NCBI GenBank assembly: GCA_021442155.1 | Contig: CM038214.1 | Coordinates: 19,803,808 to 19,867,807, forward strand | Origin: Cymbidium sinense | Taxonomy: Eukaryota > Streptophyta > Magnoliopsida > Asparagales > Orchidaceae | DNA: 64,000 nt | Direction: 5' to 3' | In this document: in pieces, positions 12,261 to 25,028 of the stretch | Numbering within the stretch: the stretch's first letter is position 1 | How the letters are laid out: every line of letters starts with the position of its first letter | Program-made: the position numbers and the translations under genes | The notes under the pieces: generated by a model | What the model saw: the letters and a program-made list of their open reading frames with translations, nothing else | The model's database searches: none | Told to the model about the DNA's origin: nothing

Positions 12261-14331
12261 TTACGATTCAATCTTATATAAACCAACACATGAATAGAGA
12301 AAAGAGAAGTTAACATTCATACACTTAAGCTATAAGCACATGCATTTCTTATGTATTTATAACTAGCATCATAACACATATTATTATTCATTTATAAGCT
12401 TTTGAAAAATACATTTGAATTTAATAGTGATAATAGCCATGCATATATTAAAATAAATCAACACAGGCAAGTTTACATAAAGGAAATCCATTATATTTTA
12501 CTTGATTTTGAAAGATGGATGCATGAATTCAAATGATATACCAAATTTAACATGATTGGAAAGAGGGCAACCAAATATAAGCATGTGATTCATTCAACCA
12601 AACTAGTTCTTAAGGATAATCAAATCAAATAAGATTATTTAAAAAACCAAAAGCTTCTTTATTAATTAATTTTTGGATTTGATTTGATTTAAGAGGAGAA
12701 GAAAATCATCACTTGGTTGTTTTAAACCTATTCCCACATTAGTGATTTGATTTAATTTAAGAAAATATAATTAAGTTGATTTTATGGGTTAATTAAGTTT
12801 AACCCTTAATTAGATGAATTAATTACCCTTACCTATGTCACCTTAAAGTAATTAACTAAATAATTATATTCCAACACAATATGCATGGAAAATAAACTTG
12901 CAATGATCCAAATAAAAAAAGGCATAATGCAATTGTCTAATGATTAAGTTAATTATTAAGGGACTTAAATAACTACCCTGATGGTTTTCCCACACATGTG
13001 GACTAACCATAATTTTATTAAAGTTCTTTAGGTTATTAAACACCTAGAGATCTACCCCATGATTTAATTAATTAAGATTATGATTTCAATTTGATTAAGT
13101 GATTTAATTAATTAGTTAGTTAAATCATAATTAATTTCATTTTAAAAAAGAGTGAAATGAACTTAGGGAAAGGGGTCCCAACCCTATTACTTAGTTCACT
13201 TATTATTGAACATTGATTAATAAACTTAATTAACCAATTTCTTACAATTCATGGTATTAATTAATCATTAATTAACTTAAAAGGGTTTAATTAGTCAATT
13301 TTCCTAATTAAGTGAGCAATAAATCCCACAAAAATCATGGGAGGTAGAGGTCATCCCATTAAACTTACCCACAAAATTTGGGATTAATTGCTCAAGTAAT
13401 TAAGGAGTAATAAAGCTAATTAATTTTGCAAATAAACCTTCGCTTGGGTTCAAATGGGTTTTGGTTCATTTGAACATTTCAAGTCAAAAGGGTTAAGTTG
13501 GGTTTGACTTTGGTTGATTTTGGTTTGGCTTAATGATTGTATATTTCATATATATTTGTGAATATGATTGAAGGTATGATTGATTCATGAGAACATCAAT
13601 TGAATTTGGGTTTTGGAATGAATGAATTTTAGTCCATGGAGTTGGGTCATGTGGCTTAGGTTTGGATTTTGATATGGTTTGATTTAGTTTTGATGATTTA
13701 AATGTATATATCATTTAAATTTGTGAAGATGGTTGAAAATATGATTGATTTGTGAGTAAATCAATTGAGTTTGACTTGATTTGGATTAAGATTTGGTTAA
13801 GTCTATGGGTAGGTCATATGGCTTAAGAAGGATTTTGATTTAATTTAATTTAGTAAGATTTAGTTTTGATCATTTGAATGTAGATTTGATTTATATTTAG
13901 GAAGATGATTGAAGATATAAATTTATTATGAGAAAATCAATTTATTTTGGATTGATTTGGATTAAGATTTGGCTAACTCCATGGGATAGGTCATATGGCT
14001 TAAGAAAGGTTTCAAGTTTGGATTTGATCATGGGATTCAATCATTTGGTTTAGGAATTTGGGTTGGGATTTAGATTTGAATTTGTTGTTTGAGTTGAACT
14101 TGAGGTTTGGTTTGAGAAGGTGAACATGGATTGGATTTGGGTTATAGTGTAAGTTTATTATCTTAATCTCTAAGGCATAACCTAATCCTATGGTTAACCC
14201 TTCTAAGTCTTTAGGTAAGTAAGTGTTTAATTGTTAGAAGTGTCTTATAACTAGGGAACTCTTAGTATCTAGAATACTCCTAAGTCTAAGATGGGAAGAT
14301 TGAATCCACACTCCAAAAAGGCAGGTTAACA
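9958..14331 (+). mobile_element. nested noncoding element, copy 1 (3' part)
   Basis: From 9958 (CTTAATCTATAGATGCAAAATC) the sequence follows 35190-37278 of the second copy and then, from about 13445, 39340-40228. About 1.05 kb present here (roughly 11235-12285) is missing from the second copy. The second copy instead has 2.06 kb at 37279-39340, where this one has ~385 bp of TTAATTAA-rich sequence. It ends GTTAACA at 14331 against GGCCT of the retrotransposon pol, the same junction as at 40228/40229. The stretch 13445-14280 is a G/T-rich imperfect repeat of GATTTGG/TTTGATTT words. I see no gene in it; its minus-strand open frame at 13493-13714 is low-complexity. Confidence 0.7.
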
Positions 14332-17300
14332 GGCCTTAGGCTCTATAGTGTTTCCCTTGGAGATAGATGATTGGAAGACCGAAGCCAAGTTTCACATTAT
14401 ATACTTGAATACATCTTTCAATGCTTTGCTTGGGAGACCATGGATGCATAGCAACAATATAGTTCCATCCTCTCTACATCAGTGTATGAAGTTTGTTAGA
14501 GGTGGGATCATCTACTATGTCAAAGCAGATCTCAAGCCATTTAGAGTTCATGAGGTCTGCATATATGAGGATGCGGCTTACTACCTCCCTCAAAATCAAC
14601 AAGTCCATTCTCACAAACTTGGCCATAGTTTAAAAATAAAAGAAAAAGAAAAAAGAGAAAGAAAAAAAAAGTGAAAAAGTAAAAGAAAAGAAAAGAGAAA
14701 TTTAAAAAGAAAATAAAAGGGAGCGAAAATAGACTTGGAGGAGGAAGTGGAGCATGACATTAGATTCCAGGTTCATTACTCCATTCAAACATATGGGCAG
14801 GATAACCTGACCTCCACCAGGTAGATAAAGAGGCTAGTTTAGAGGCTATTCTAGGGGCAAAAAATCTCCTTATTGACCACCCAATAGAAGATATGTCCCA
14901 TCTACTAGGAGTACACTGACTATCCATATAGACTTAGAATCTAGTTCATAGGATGAGTCTTATATGGTTAACACATGAGTCACCTCTTCTCAGTAGTAGA
15001 TTCCCTTGGAGGTGGCATTGAGCCTGATAGTGATGAAGATTGGGCTCCAAAGAAAATTATATGTGTATCTAAGTCTATATGAAATAGTTAGGCATAGTTT
15101 GGAACCTTAGCTCACACCACTTTACTCTTAGAAAGCTAAGGGTTTGGTAGTTATGGAAGCCCTAAGTCATCCACAGTGTGAAGACTCGAGGTTCTTTTGG
15201 GAGCATCATCCTTAAGTCAAGAAGTTAATGTAGAATTTGATGATGATTCATATAAAGATTTAATTGAATTACCTTTTGATTGGTACTTGCCTTGTATTCA
15301 TAATTTTGCAAAGAAAGGGTTAATCCCACATACTTGGTCAAAGCGTAGGTCATACTACTTTAAAAGAATTTGGAAGAGCAAATGAAAAAGCTCTCAAGCA
15401 AGACTGGGACTAGGATTCAGTACAGTGGGTCCAGTCAAGGATGACAATTAGTGCTTAGTCATCACCAATCATTTGGAATCTGATAGGTTCTTTTCAAATC
15501 ACATTAACTTATATGAGGAGCTATGCTTAGAAACTTCAGATGATCTAGATAATTTTGAAGTTAAAGATGCACCACCAGAGTTCAAAGAAGTGATCAAGTC
15601 AACCATTGACAAGCTCAAGAAAATCAACTTATGAACTGAAGAAGATCCACATCTAACATACATCAGTTCTTTGTTGAATGAAATTGAAACCAATAACTTA
15701 GTTAGGCTTATGATTGAGTTTAAGGACTACTTTACATTGAGTTATGAAGAGATGTCTGGATTGGCTCTAGATGTTGCAGTAGCCTAGTAGAGCCTCGCTA
15801 ACCCTATCAAGCAAGCTCCTAGACACATGCGATTAGACATAGAACAACATGTCATTTTTGAAGTCAAGAAACTAATTGATGCTTGCTTCCTATAGGAAAA
15901 AAAATACCCTACCTGATTAGGTAGCGTCATCCTAGTTAAGAAAAGAAATGGTCAAATTCACATATGCATTGATTTTATGGATTTAAATAAGGCTTGTTCA
16001 AAAGATGAATTTCCACTACCAATCTCATTGCTGATGGTGGACATTGCCTCATTTCATGTAGTCTTCTCTCCCATGGATGTCTCATCTTGATATATCCAAA
16101 TAAAGATGGCCCCTAAATATGAAAGAAACACTACTTTTAGAACCCTGATCAGAATCTATTACTATAAGTCCATGCCTTTTAACCTTAAAATGTGTCTACA
16201 TTCTATGACTTCGAATCTTTGATGAACTCATTCATCATCAAGTTGAGTTGTGTTGATGATCTCTGGTTAGTAGAGAAAAGGGATACCATCCCTTTGACTT
16301 GAGAGTTTTTTTGAATAAGTAAGATAATTTAACCATAAAATGAACCCCCTAAAGTGTGCATTCGGAGTAGCTTCAGGGAAATTCCTTGGGTTTGTTGTCT
16401 GACACCAGGGAATCAAAATTGATTCAGAGAAGATCTAGGCGATATTAGAAATTCCACCCCCTAAAAGTTTAACTCAATTCAGATCATTCTAAGAGCTGTT
16501 GGCATATCAAAGATGCTTTATAACCAACCTATTGGGAAGATGTCACCATTCGGCACTTATCAAAAGGATGGAAAATTGTGGGATGATAAGTGTGAGCATG
16601 CTTTGAAGATCAAGCATTACATGAGGATGTCTAGTTTTGCCCCCCCAGCAAGCCATTCATACTTTATACTACTATGTTATATGACTCCTTTGGTGTTTTG
16701 TTGGTCCAAGCCAACGAAGGAAGGAAAATGCACTCTACTACCTCAGCCATCATCTAATCCCTATTGAGGCTAATTATTCACCCATTAAAAAGCATTTCCT
16801 AGCTTTAATCTTTGCATCCCAAAAGCTATAGCACTACATGCTTTGTCATAAAGTGATTTTAATCTCTAGGATCAATCCTAGTATATCATGACACGTGACA
16901 CTATCTCTGAGGGTTGGCATGGCGGTCCATGATCCTCTCACACTTTGCATTACCTTGCCATTTGTGTGATGAAAGGATAGAGCTAGGAGATTTTTAGTGA
17001 CACACCCACTTCTGTTGACTCGCTTAGTGATAAACTCCTTAATGAACAAATCATGAACTTTGGAATACTAGCATTCATCACTGGGAGATATACTTTGATG
17101 GTGCGGCTTCCTCTCAAAGAGGAGTAGAACCACAATCTTCTATTCGAGGAAAGACCAACATAGTGGGTCTGAGTGATCATCCTTTTTCCAAGGGCCATTA
17201 GTTCATCTTAGCTGCAACTAACTACTTTTCTAAATGGGTGAAGATGATTTCACACAGAGAGGTCATAGCTCAGCATGTTCTCTAGTTTTTTATGAACCAT

Positions 17301-18160
17301 ATTATATATAGTTTTGGAGTTCTTGACAAATTATATGGGATAATGGTAATGCATTCAAGAGCAGAGATCAACTTTACTCTGAGACATAACATAGATTGGA
17401 GATATTCTACCATCATCTACCCGAGAGAAATTGGCTTAGCAAAAGCCTTCAATAAAACTCTCATCCAAATACTAAAGAAGACACTCGACAATAATGGCGA
17501 TAGTGGCTTGAGTAGTTAGTGGAAGCCTTATGGGCCAACCACACCACATATAGAACTCCAACTTAGTCTACTCTTTTCTCTTTAGTGTATGGGTCCAAAT
17601 CCATTCTACCATTAACTCCCATCACTAAGGATAGCTATGGGTAGCAAGATCTCAATAGAGCAGAATGCTAAGTTACGGTTAGAAGAGCTTGAAGGTTTGG
17701 AGGAGAAATGCCTGCGGGCATGCCAAAACCTCGTGTTATACAAAGTTAAAATGATTTAAGCTCACAACAATTTGGTTCATCTTAGAACTTTTTAAGTAAG
17801 AGAGCTTATTTTAGTTCTAAGGAGACCAATTTTTATCGATCGTAAGATGGGAGGCAAGTTTGAACCCATTTGGAAAGGCCCTTTTGCAATAGAGAAGGCT
17901 TACCGTGGAGGATCTTATCAGCTTATTAATTATAAGGGAGATCACCCAATGCTTCCAATCAATAAGCTCTACTTAAAGAAATATTATAAATCATGTTTAA
18001 AAATAATTATCATCACTAAAAATTCCATTTTGAATTTAATCTCTTCCATGTTGAAAGTATTCTTGTTTGTGTCCTATGATGTGTTTAGGGTAGGTGTAAG
18101 AAAGAGTAATGTCCTATCCTTCATTGAAAATACACACAAACATATAAAATAAGTACATAT
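14332..18160 (+). pseudogene. Ty3/gypsy retrotransposon pol, copy 1 (PR end, RT, RH, IN), decayed
   Basis: Parts appear in Ty3/gypsy order. The end of the protease region comes first ([20 protein letters not shown], 14417-14476), then a Lys/Glu-rich purine tract (14636-14720). The linker is readable to about 15700, then the RT (15780-16300) with IHICIDFMDLNKACSKDEFP and the catalytic box CVDDL at 16249-16263. There the usual aromatic residue of the YxDD box is Cys. The RNase H start (IYFDGAASSQRG) is near 17080. At about 17150 it jumps directly into the integrase core (FILAATNYFSKW), so roughly 0.85 kb is deleted. The deleted part holds most of RNase H and the integrase zinc-binding region. 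The integrase C-terminus is present (GGKFEPIWKGPFAIEKAYRG, from 17847). Many stops and frameshifts rule out function. RT-RH-IN order and no visible chromodomain fit plant Tat/Athila-like lineages. Confidence 0.88.
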
Positions 18161-20400
18161 CTTTTATCTCGGGCTACCCTGAGTTGAGATAACACCCCTG
18201 GTGGCACTCACACAGTAGTTGATTTAGGTCGGGTTTATGTGCTACCCTTCTAGTGTGCTGTACTAGTGGTCTTCTTGCTTTGGTGGATGTAAGTTTGCTA
18301 TACTTTCCTTCCTTACTTCCTTGCCATGATGAGCACCTTGTTAGTTTGGTAGGCCCATGGCCAGTAAGCTACCTCATGTTGGCTTCTTTTAAGAGGATGC
18401 GAGTCTACTACACTTTCTTCTTAGATTAGCCTTTGTGTGGATATGGTATATTTGAGATTTAGTATAAGTCCCCTAATGGCTCCTTTCCTGCTAACGCTTC
18501 AACTCTGGGTCTAGTCCTTCCTCAAAAATCCTCGCTTAGTAGTCACTCTAAGATAGAATATGTCCCACTGATAACAGATTATCCTGATGATCAGTTCTTC
18601 TTGGAAAGTTGCAAGCCTCCATGATTTCTTTCTAGATTGATCGTTACACACTCCTCACCACCTTAGGATGGTTGGTTCTCACTATCTTTGTTGGATACAC
18701 CTTAGGTTGGTTGGTTCTCACTTTAGGATACACCACTAATGGAAGATGTAAGTCTACTTTTCTCTTTGAGTTGGCCACCATACACCTATAGGCTTTCTTT
18801 TTGGAGATAATGCCTTGCAGCACCTCCCCTGTGAGCACTATATTTGAATCATGTTCTTTACGACCCTGGTTACTATCAGATTAGACAGTTCCCTTTTCCT
18901 AGTAACCACCCATATGGTTGGAGAATTCTTCTTATGGATGTGTAAATTCTCCCTTGGTCTAGTAAATCTGAGATAGGTCAAGGACAATAGCCCCTTTAGT
19001 GTGGTCCCTCTCACAGTCCATGCAAACAAGTAAATAAAAAAATATTCACTTGTGGATTAGGAGGACACCCCTAAATACCTTTTTTACCAAGTATCTTATC
19101 TTTAAGGCATTATCAACAAAACTCCCTATACGAATCACCTGACTACTCTTGAGTTTATATAAGTCCCTAGAGGCATTCACTCAGTAGTCGCCCCTAAGTC
19201 AGGTTTGATTAGTAGTGATACCAACAGGTCACCCCAGATGTTGTTTCTTGCTTTAGAAGATGTAAGTCTGCTCCTTCTTCTCTTACGCCATTGCAAAGGC
19301 AACCCCTCAGTTATAGCTCTACCCCATGGCTAGTAGACTATCACTTTGGATTTGTAAATCTGAGGTAGGACAAGTCTGATATAGCCCCTTCTTAGTTGCT
19401 CCATCACACACTGACATGTCCCAAAAATTAAACCTACCAAATTTGATCGAGCTCACATCCCTAATGGATATGCCCTTAATTCACAATCAAACTAAACTAA
19501 ACAAACCATATTAAATCACATAAAATTAAGATAAAATTAATCCTGACTACTTTTGAGTTGACATAAGTCCCCAATGACATTCACTCAATAGTCATCCTAA
19601 GTCAAGTTCAATTTGTTGTGCATCCAACAGGTCACCCTAATGGTTGTTCCTCATTTTAGAAGATGTAAGTCTGTTACACCTTCTTTCTAGGAAAGTCGTT
19701 CCAAATTGAATGCCAATATCTTAGGTTGGCTAGCTCTACCCTGCAACTGGTAGACTATCCCTTTAGATTGGTAAACTTAAAGTAGGTCAAGGCTGATGTA
19801 GTTCCTTCTTAGTGGGTCCATCACTCACTGATAGGATCCATAAATTAAATCATATTAAATTAAACCAAATCTAATTTTCCTTAGTGGAGTTAAATCACAC
19901 TCTTCTCCCTAGTGGAGCCCCAAATCTTATATTTAAAAGTCAAGAAAATAAATCAAATTCAAAACTAACCTCCCCAACGAAACCAAATTAAACCAACTCC
20001 CCAAGTAAAGTCTAAATCATAAAAATCCAACCAAACTCTTATACCAAGTGGATACATCCCTAAACAAATCTATGAAATCAAACTCAAATTCCAATCCTTG
20101 GAGGATAGCCCAAACCTGCTTCCCTAGTGGAAGGTTTAGATACTCGATCCCTAGTAGACTCGAGCCCATATCTCTAATAGATATGCTTCCACATCAATTA
20201 AAATAAAATAAATTAAAGTCGATTCAATCTTAATCCATGGTGGATTATAAATTCTTATCCCTAATGAATCTTCTTTACACAAATCATATAGTCAAATCAA
20301 ATTCAAGCCTTATCCCCAGATTTTCTTCTTCCCCTCGAAATAGACCCCACATGTCATGTCCAATGCATGTGTGATCCCTAGCGAACCTCCCTCCATGTGA
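18161..20400 (+). repeat. 3' noncoding region of the retrotransposon with internal subrepeats
   Basis: No coding sequence. Three related blocks share the phrases GACTACTCTTGAGTT, GCATTCACTCAGTAGTCG and GATGTAAGTCTGCT. They start near 18173, 19140 and 19543. A block of short near-repeats at 18640-18740 carries TTAGGTTGGTTGGTTCTCAC. The part from about 18225 to 19150 matches 44456-45430 after the second pol copy. From about 19840 the sequence becomes A/C-rich, with recurrent CCCTAGTGGA and CCCTAATGGA words. It is likely the 3' untranslated region and/or LTR-proximal part of the element, but I could not identify LTR ends. Confidence 0.6.
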
Positions 20401-21100
20401 TGGAATGCTCATTAAATCTTATTTCTTCTCTTATGCTCACCTTTAATACTTCAACCAAAGCCTAACAATGTATTCCTTCAAACTACATCATCTTAACATT
20501 GCAATCAATGATTTGTGTTGGTGCAAGCTCACACTAACTATACAATATCATGCTAAACATATTATAGTGTTAATTAACATAGTATATTATATTATAATAT
20601 ATGATGTTATATTATAATTTGTTATAATATAATATATTGTCTAACATTACACCTCATTAGAATCACTTAAAAGGAACAAATAACCAAATTTTCTCAAAAT
20701 ATGATTAATGTTCATTTTGGATGTAAAATTGTAATTTTTTATTAGAAATGGTATAAAATTGCATTATTTTGGTGTTGCTTCTTCTGTGTACCTTGAATTT
20801 GTCCAATTTCTTCCATCTCAACCTTCAAATTAACATTTTTGTGAGTTTTGACCCAATGCATTATAATAAAAGTAAAAAAATGCTAAAATCTACAATAACA
20901 TTTTAGTAACACGATTCATATATATGTGAAGTTATATTGTTATGTACATTATAATTTAATATGCTTTCATATAGTATATTATCTTACATTACACCTTAAA
21001 ATGAATCATTTTAAGAAAAAAATTTATAAAATTTGGTTGAAAAATGAACATTTATTTTGATGTAAAATTCCATTCTTTTGATTAAATGACACACCATAGC
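20401..21100. other. AT-rich intergenic sequence
   Basis: Strongly AT-rich, with repeated words such as TATAATATATGATG and short palindromic TAATATATTATA tracts. I see no gene, element terminus or long repeat shared with the rest of the window before 21101. Confidence 0.6.
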
Positions 21101-22956
21101 ACACCCCCAATGATGTTCCCTAAAGCTTACCTTAAATTTGGCCAAATCCCATCATCTCGGCCTATAAATTAGTATTTTTATGAGTTATACCAAACACAAC
21201 TAAAGCATACTATAAAAAACTAAAATATGCTAAACAACAGGTAGTAATACATAATAGTATGTTATAATCCAAGATACTACACTATGTTATGGCATCCTAT
21301 ATAATACACTATAATATTTTATATTATATTATATTACATATCACATCGAGGGATTTCTTAATATTAAAATCATAAAATTAGTCTAAATAATAGATATTTT
21401 AGTTGCATCCCTTACATATTTTAAATTGAAATAATATATTATAATGCCATGCTCTACCTATGCATTTGGCCAAATTCCACCATTTTAAAGTCTAAATCAA
21501 CATTTTTATAAATAATGCTAGTGTAGGCATTATGATTGTAAAATACTAAAAAAAAAATAGAATGCACCAAACAATATATTATGATATATGATGTTATACT
21601 ATGTTACAACATATAACATTTTTAACATAAAATCTTACTTTTTATACTACAAGTGGCGTAGCATACCTTTGGTACTACAACTAATTCCCACATCAAATTG
21701 TACAAATTTCATCTTCTAATTTATTAAATCAATATTTTTTATTTATATTATAGGGCATAATACCATAATATACTAAAATATTTTAAAACATCTTATAACA
21801 TCCAAAAGAAATTACAAGCTCAAATATATGATGCTACATTATACTATAATATATGATATTATAATAAGATTTTTAAGGTTTAGGTATCCAAATCTCTAAT
21901 TATCAAGGAAAGTCTTGATGACATTTTCTTCCAAAATGTTTAGGATTGTTCTTTTGATATTAATGACATCTTTATTTGTTTATTTAGGTTTAGGTTTTAG
22001 GTTTTAGGGTTAGGTTAGGGTTTAGGTTTATAGTTTAGGTTTTAGGTTTAGTTTAGGGTTTAGGGTTTTTTAGGTTTTTTAGTTTTAGGTTTATGTTTTA
22101 GTTTAGTTTATAGGGTTTTGGTTAGGGTTTTTTTAGGGTTTAGGTTTTAGTTTTTATGGCTTGGGTTTGTTTAGGTTTATAAGTTTTAGTTTAGGATTAG
22201 TTATTATTTAATTAATAAGAACAAATTTAGATTCAACATTTCTTCTTTGTGATTTCATCAACCAAGTAGCAAGTTTTCTAAGACATACGACATTGATAAA
22301 AATAGGCACCCATAGCAAATCAAAACCCTTGATATAGGCTGTCTCCACTATAAAGACATAGTTCCATAAGTAGTAGATCTGATATGTCATTCTTCAATTC
22401 TTGTTCCCATTAGAGCCACCCCGGCCTCTTAAGCAATGGGATCTGCCATTATATCCCCAATCTCTCCCTCTACCACCACCATGGCTACAGTCTTCCCACC
22501 TCCATAACCACCACTTTCCTGCACTTCCACCACACCACCTCCAGATCCCCCAGCCACTATGATAACTGCCTTCACCTTCACCTCTGCATCTAAGCGGGCC
22601 TAGTTGATGGTGATGTTCACCTCATCAAGGTTCTTCTTAGGGTTTATGGTTAGTTTAGTTTTGGGTTTAGGTTTAGGTTTGAGGTTTAAGGTTTAGGGTT
22701 GTAGGTTTTAGGGTTTAAGGTTTAGGGTTTAAAGTCTAGGGTTTTGGATTTAGGATTTAGGATTTAAGGTCCAGCGTTTAGGATTTAGGGTTTAGGATTT
22801 ACGGTTTCGGGTTTAAAGTTTTAGGTCTTAGGGTTTAGGGTTGTAGATTTAGGGTTTGGGATTTTGGGTTAGTTTTAGGGATTAGGGTTTAGGGTTTAGT
22901 ATTTAGGGTTCAATGTTTTTTTTAAAAAATCAAATAAATGGGTATGTTTAGGTTTT
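21101..22956. repeat. tandem duplication, unit 1 (AT-rich part + telomere-like + GRP fragment)
   Basis: It begins ATTAAATGACACACC and runs through about 770 bp of AT-rich sequence and a short telomere-like block (about 21965-22205). Then come a minus-strand GRP gene fragment (22211-22637) and another telomere-like block ending at AAAATCAAATAAATGGGTATG. The next unit repeats all of this in order. The 1856-bp offset is set by the two ATTAAATGACACACC starts (21101 and 22957). Confidence 0.85.
22211..22637 (-). pseudogene. glycine-rich RNA-binding protein 3'-end fragment, copy 1
   Basis: On the minus strand it encodes remnants of the end of a plant GRP (RRM plus Gly-rich tail). Near the left edge of the coding part is NLDEVNITIN, from the last RRM strand. 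Further on are SGGYGGGK and a Gly/Arg/Ser tail ending GGSNGNKN before a TGA near 22395. An about 180-nt 3' untranslated part follows, ending in TTTGTTCTTATTAATTAAA. It lacks the NGQ-encoding bases seen in other copies. In plants such proteins bind RNA in post-transcriptional regulation. Here the N-terminal RRM is absent and stops interrupt the frame, so it is nonfunctional. Confidence 0.7.
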
Positions 22957-25028
22957 ATTAAATGACACACCATAATGATGTTCCCCAAGCTTACCTTAAA
23001 TTTGGCCAAAATCATCCTATATAAATTAGTATTTTATACCATTACAAACACAACTAAAGCATACTATAAAAAACTAAAATATGCTAAACAATAGGTAGTA
23101 ATACATAATAGTATGTTACAATCCAAGATACTACACTATGTTATGGCATCCTATATTATAATACACTATAACATTTTATATTATATTATATCATATCTGC
23201 ATAAATTTCTTAATATTAAAAATCATAAAATTAGTCCAAATAATAAAAACCTAGAAATTTTAGTTGTATCCCTTACATATTTTAAATTGAAATAATATAT
23301 TATAATGCCATGCTCTACCTACTATGCATTTGGCCAAATTCCACCATTTTAAAGTCTAAATCAACATTTTTATAAATAATGCTAGTGTAGGCTCGACCGC
23401 ATGATTGTAAAATACTAAAAAAAATAGAATGCACCGAACAATATATTATGATATATGATGCTATACTATGTTACAACATATAACATTTTTTAACATAAAA
23501 TCTTACTTTTATACTACAAAGTGGCATACCTTTGGTACTACAACCTAATTCCACATCAAATTGTACAAATTTCATCTTATAATTTATTAAATCAATATTT
23601 TTATGATTTATATTAATATGGACTATAGGGCATAATACCATAATATACTAAAATATTTCAAAACATCTTATAACATCCAAAACACATCACTGCTCAAATA
23701 TATGATGCTACATTATACTATAATATATGATATTATAATAAGATTTAAAGTTAAGGTTTAGGGTATCCAAATCTCTAATTGTCAAGGAAAGTCTCTTGAT
23801 GACATTTTCTTACAGTAACTATGTTAGGATTAGGTCATTCTTTTGATATACTTGACATCTCTATTCATTTTTAGGGTTTAGGTTTTAGGTTAGGTTTAGG
23901 GTTAGCTTAGGTTTAGGGTTTATAGTTAGTTTAGGTTTTAGGGCTAGTTTAGAGTTTAGGTTTTAAGGTTTATGGTTTGGGGTTTAGGGTTTAGAGTTTA
24001 GGGTTATAGGTTTTACAATCTCAGTTTTATGGTTTTAAGGTTTATTTAAGGTTTAGGGTTTAGTGTTTTTGGGTTTAGGGTTTAGGGTTTAGGTTTAGGG
24101 TTTATGGTGTAGGGTTTAGGGTTTAGGGTTTATTGTTTACTGATTAGGGTTTAGTGTTTCGAGTTTAGGGTTTTTAGGGTTTATGGCTTGGTTTAGGGTT
24201 TAGGTTTATGGTTTAAGTTTTAGTTTAGGGATTAGGGTTTAGAATTTAAGATTATTTTTAATAAAGAACAAATTCAGATTCAACATTTCTTCCTTGTGAT
24301 TTCATCAACCAAGTAGTACAAGTTTTCTAAGACATAAGCTACAACATTGATAAAAATAGGCACAGAGCAAATCAAAAACCCTTGATATGTAGAACTGTCT
24401 CCACTATAAAGATATAGTTCCATAAGTAGTAGATCTGATATGTCGTTCTTCAGTTCTAGTTCCCATCGAGCCACGGCCTCCGGCGGTGGGATCGCCATTA
24501 TATCCCTCTCTCCCTCCGCCACCATATGGTCTTCCTCCATAACCACCTCGATCACTGCGTCTCCATATTCCTCTGGATCCCCAACACCACTATGATAACG
24601 CCTCTGCCTTCACCTCTAGATCTAAAGCGGCCTAGTTGATGGTGATGTTCCTGCCATCAAGGTTCTGCCCATTCTTAGGGTTTATGGTTAGTTTAGGGTT
24701 TAAGGTTCAGGGTAAGTTTAGGGTTTAGGGTTTAGGGTTTGAGGTTTAAGGTTTAGGGTTATAGGTTTTAGGGTTTAAAGTTTAGGGTTTAAGGTTTAGG
24801 GTTTAAGGTCTAGGGTTTAGGATTTAGGATTTAGGATTTAAGGTCGAGCATTTCGGATTTAGGCTTTAGGGTTTAGGGTTTAGGGTTTAAAGTTTTAGGT
24901 CTTAAAGTTTAGGGTTGTAGATTTAGGGTTTGGGGTTTAGGGTTAGTTTTAGGGATTAGGGTTTAGGGTTTAGTATTTAGGGTTCAATGTTTTTTAAAAA
25001 AAATCAAATAAACGAGTATGTTTAGGTT
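22957..25028. repeat. tandem duplication, unit 2
   Basis: It repeats unit 1 in the same order: an AT-rich part (22957-23740), a telomere-like block (about 23755-24250), a GRP fragment (24257-24676) and a telomere-like block ending in the TTTTTTAAAAAAAATCAAATAAACG anchor region near 25010. Its telomere-like blocks are longer than those of unit 1. Breakpoints share ATTA microhomology: GATTAAATGAC at 21100, TTTTATTAAATGAC at 22953 and TTTTATTAGTTTA near 25028. Confidence 0.85.
24257..24676 (-). pseudogene. glycine-rich RNA-binding protein 3'-end fragment, copy 2
   Basis: On the minus strand it starts with NGQNLDG (24650-24673), directly after CCCTAAG of telomere-like DNA. It continues with NITIN, then a Gly-rich stretch in broken frames and a tail resembling GLDGN. 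It finishes with a 3' untranslated part and the A-rich end GAATTTGTTCTTTATTAAAA. The NGQNLDGxNITxN motif is the canonical end of the RRM in plant GRPs (AtGRP7-like family). The Gly-rich domain is partly lost by frameshifts. It shares both boundaries with copies 3 to 6. Confidence 0.75.

Noticed and set aside
13493..13714. Minus-strand Ser/Pro/Asn/Lys-rich frame
   Set aside because: It arises from low-complexity TTTGGTTTGA-type sequence; the homologous stretch at 39400-39620 does not keep the frame.
16846..17198. Minus-strand open frames opposite the pol remnant
   Set aside because: They lie antisense to recognisable RNase H and integrase motifs and have no independent support.
18644..19029. 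Minus-strand open frames of about 60 residues in the retrotransposon 3' region
   Set aside because: They cover short sequence repeats and are not conserved in the second copy at 44880-45290.
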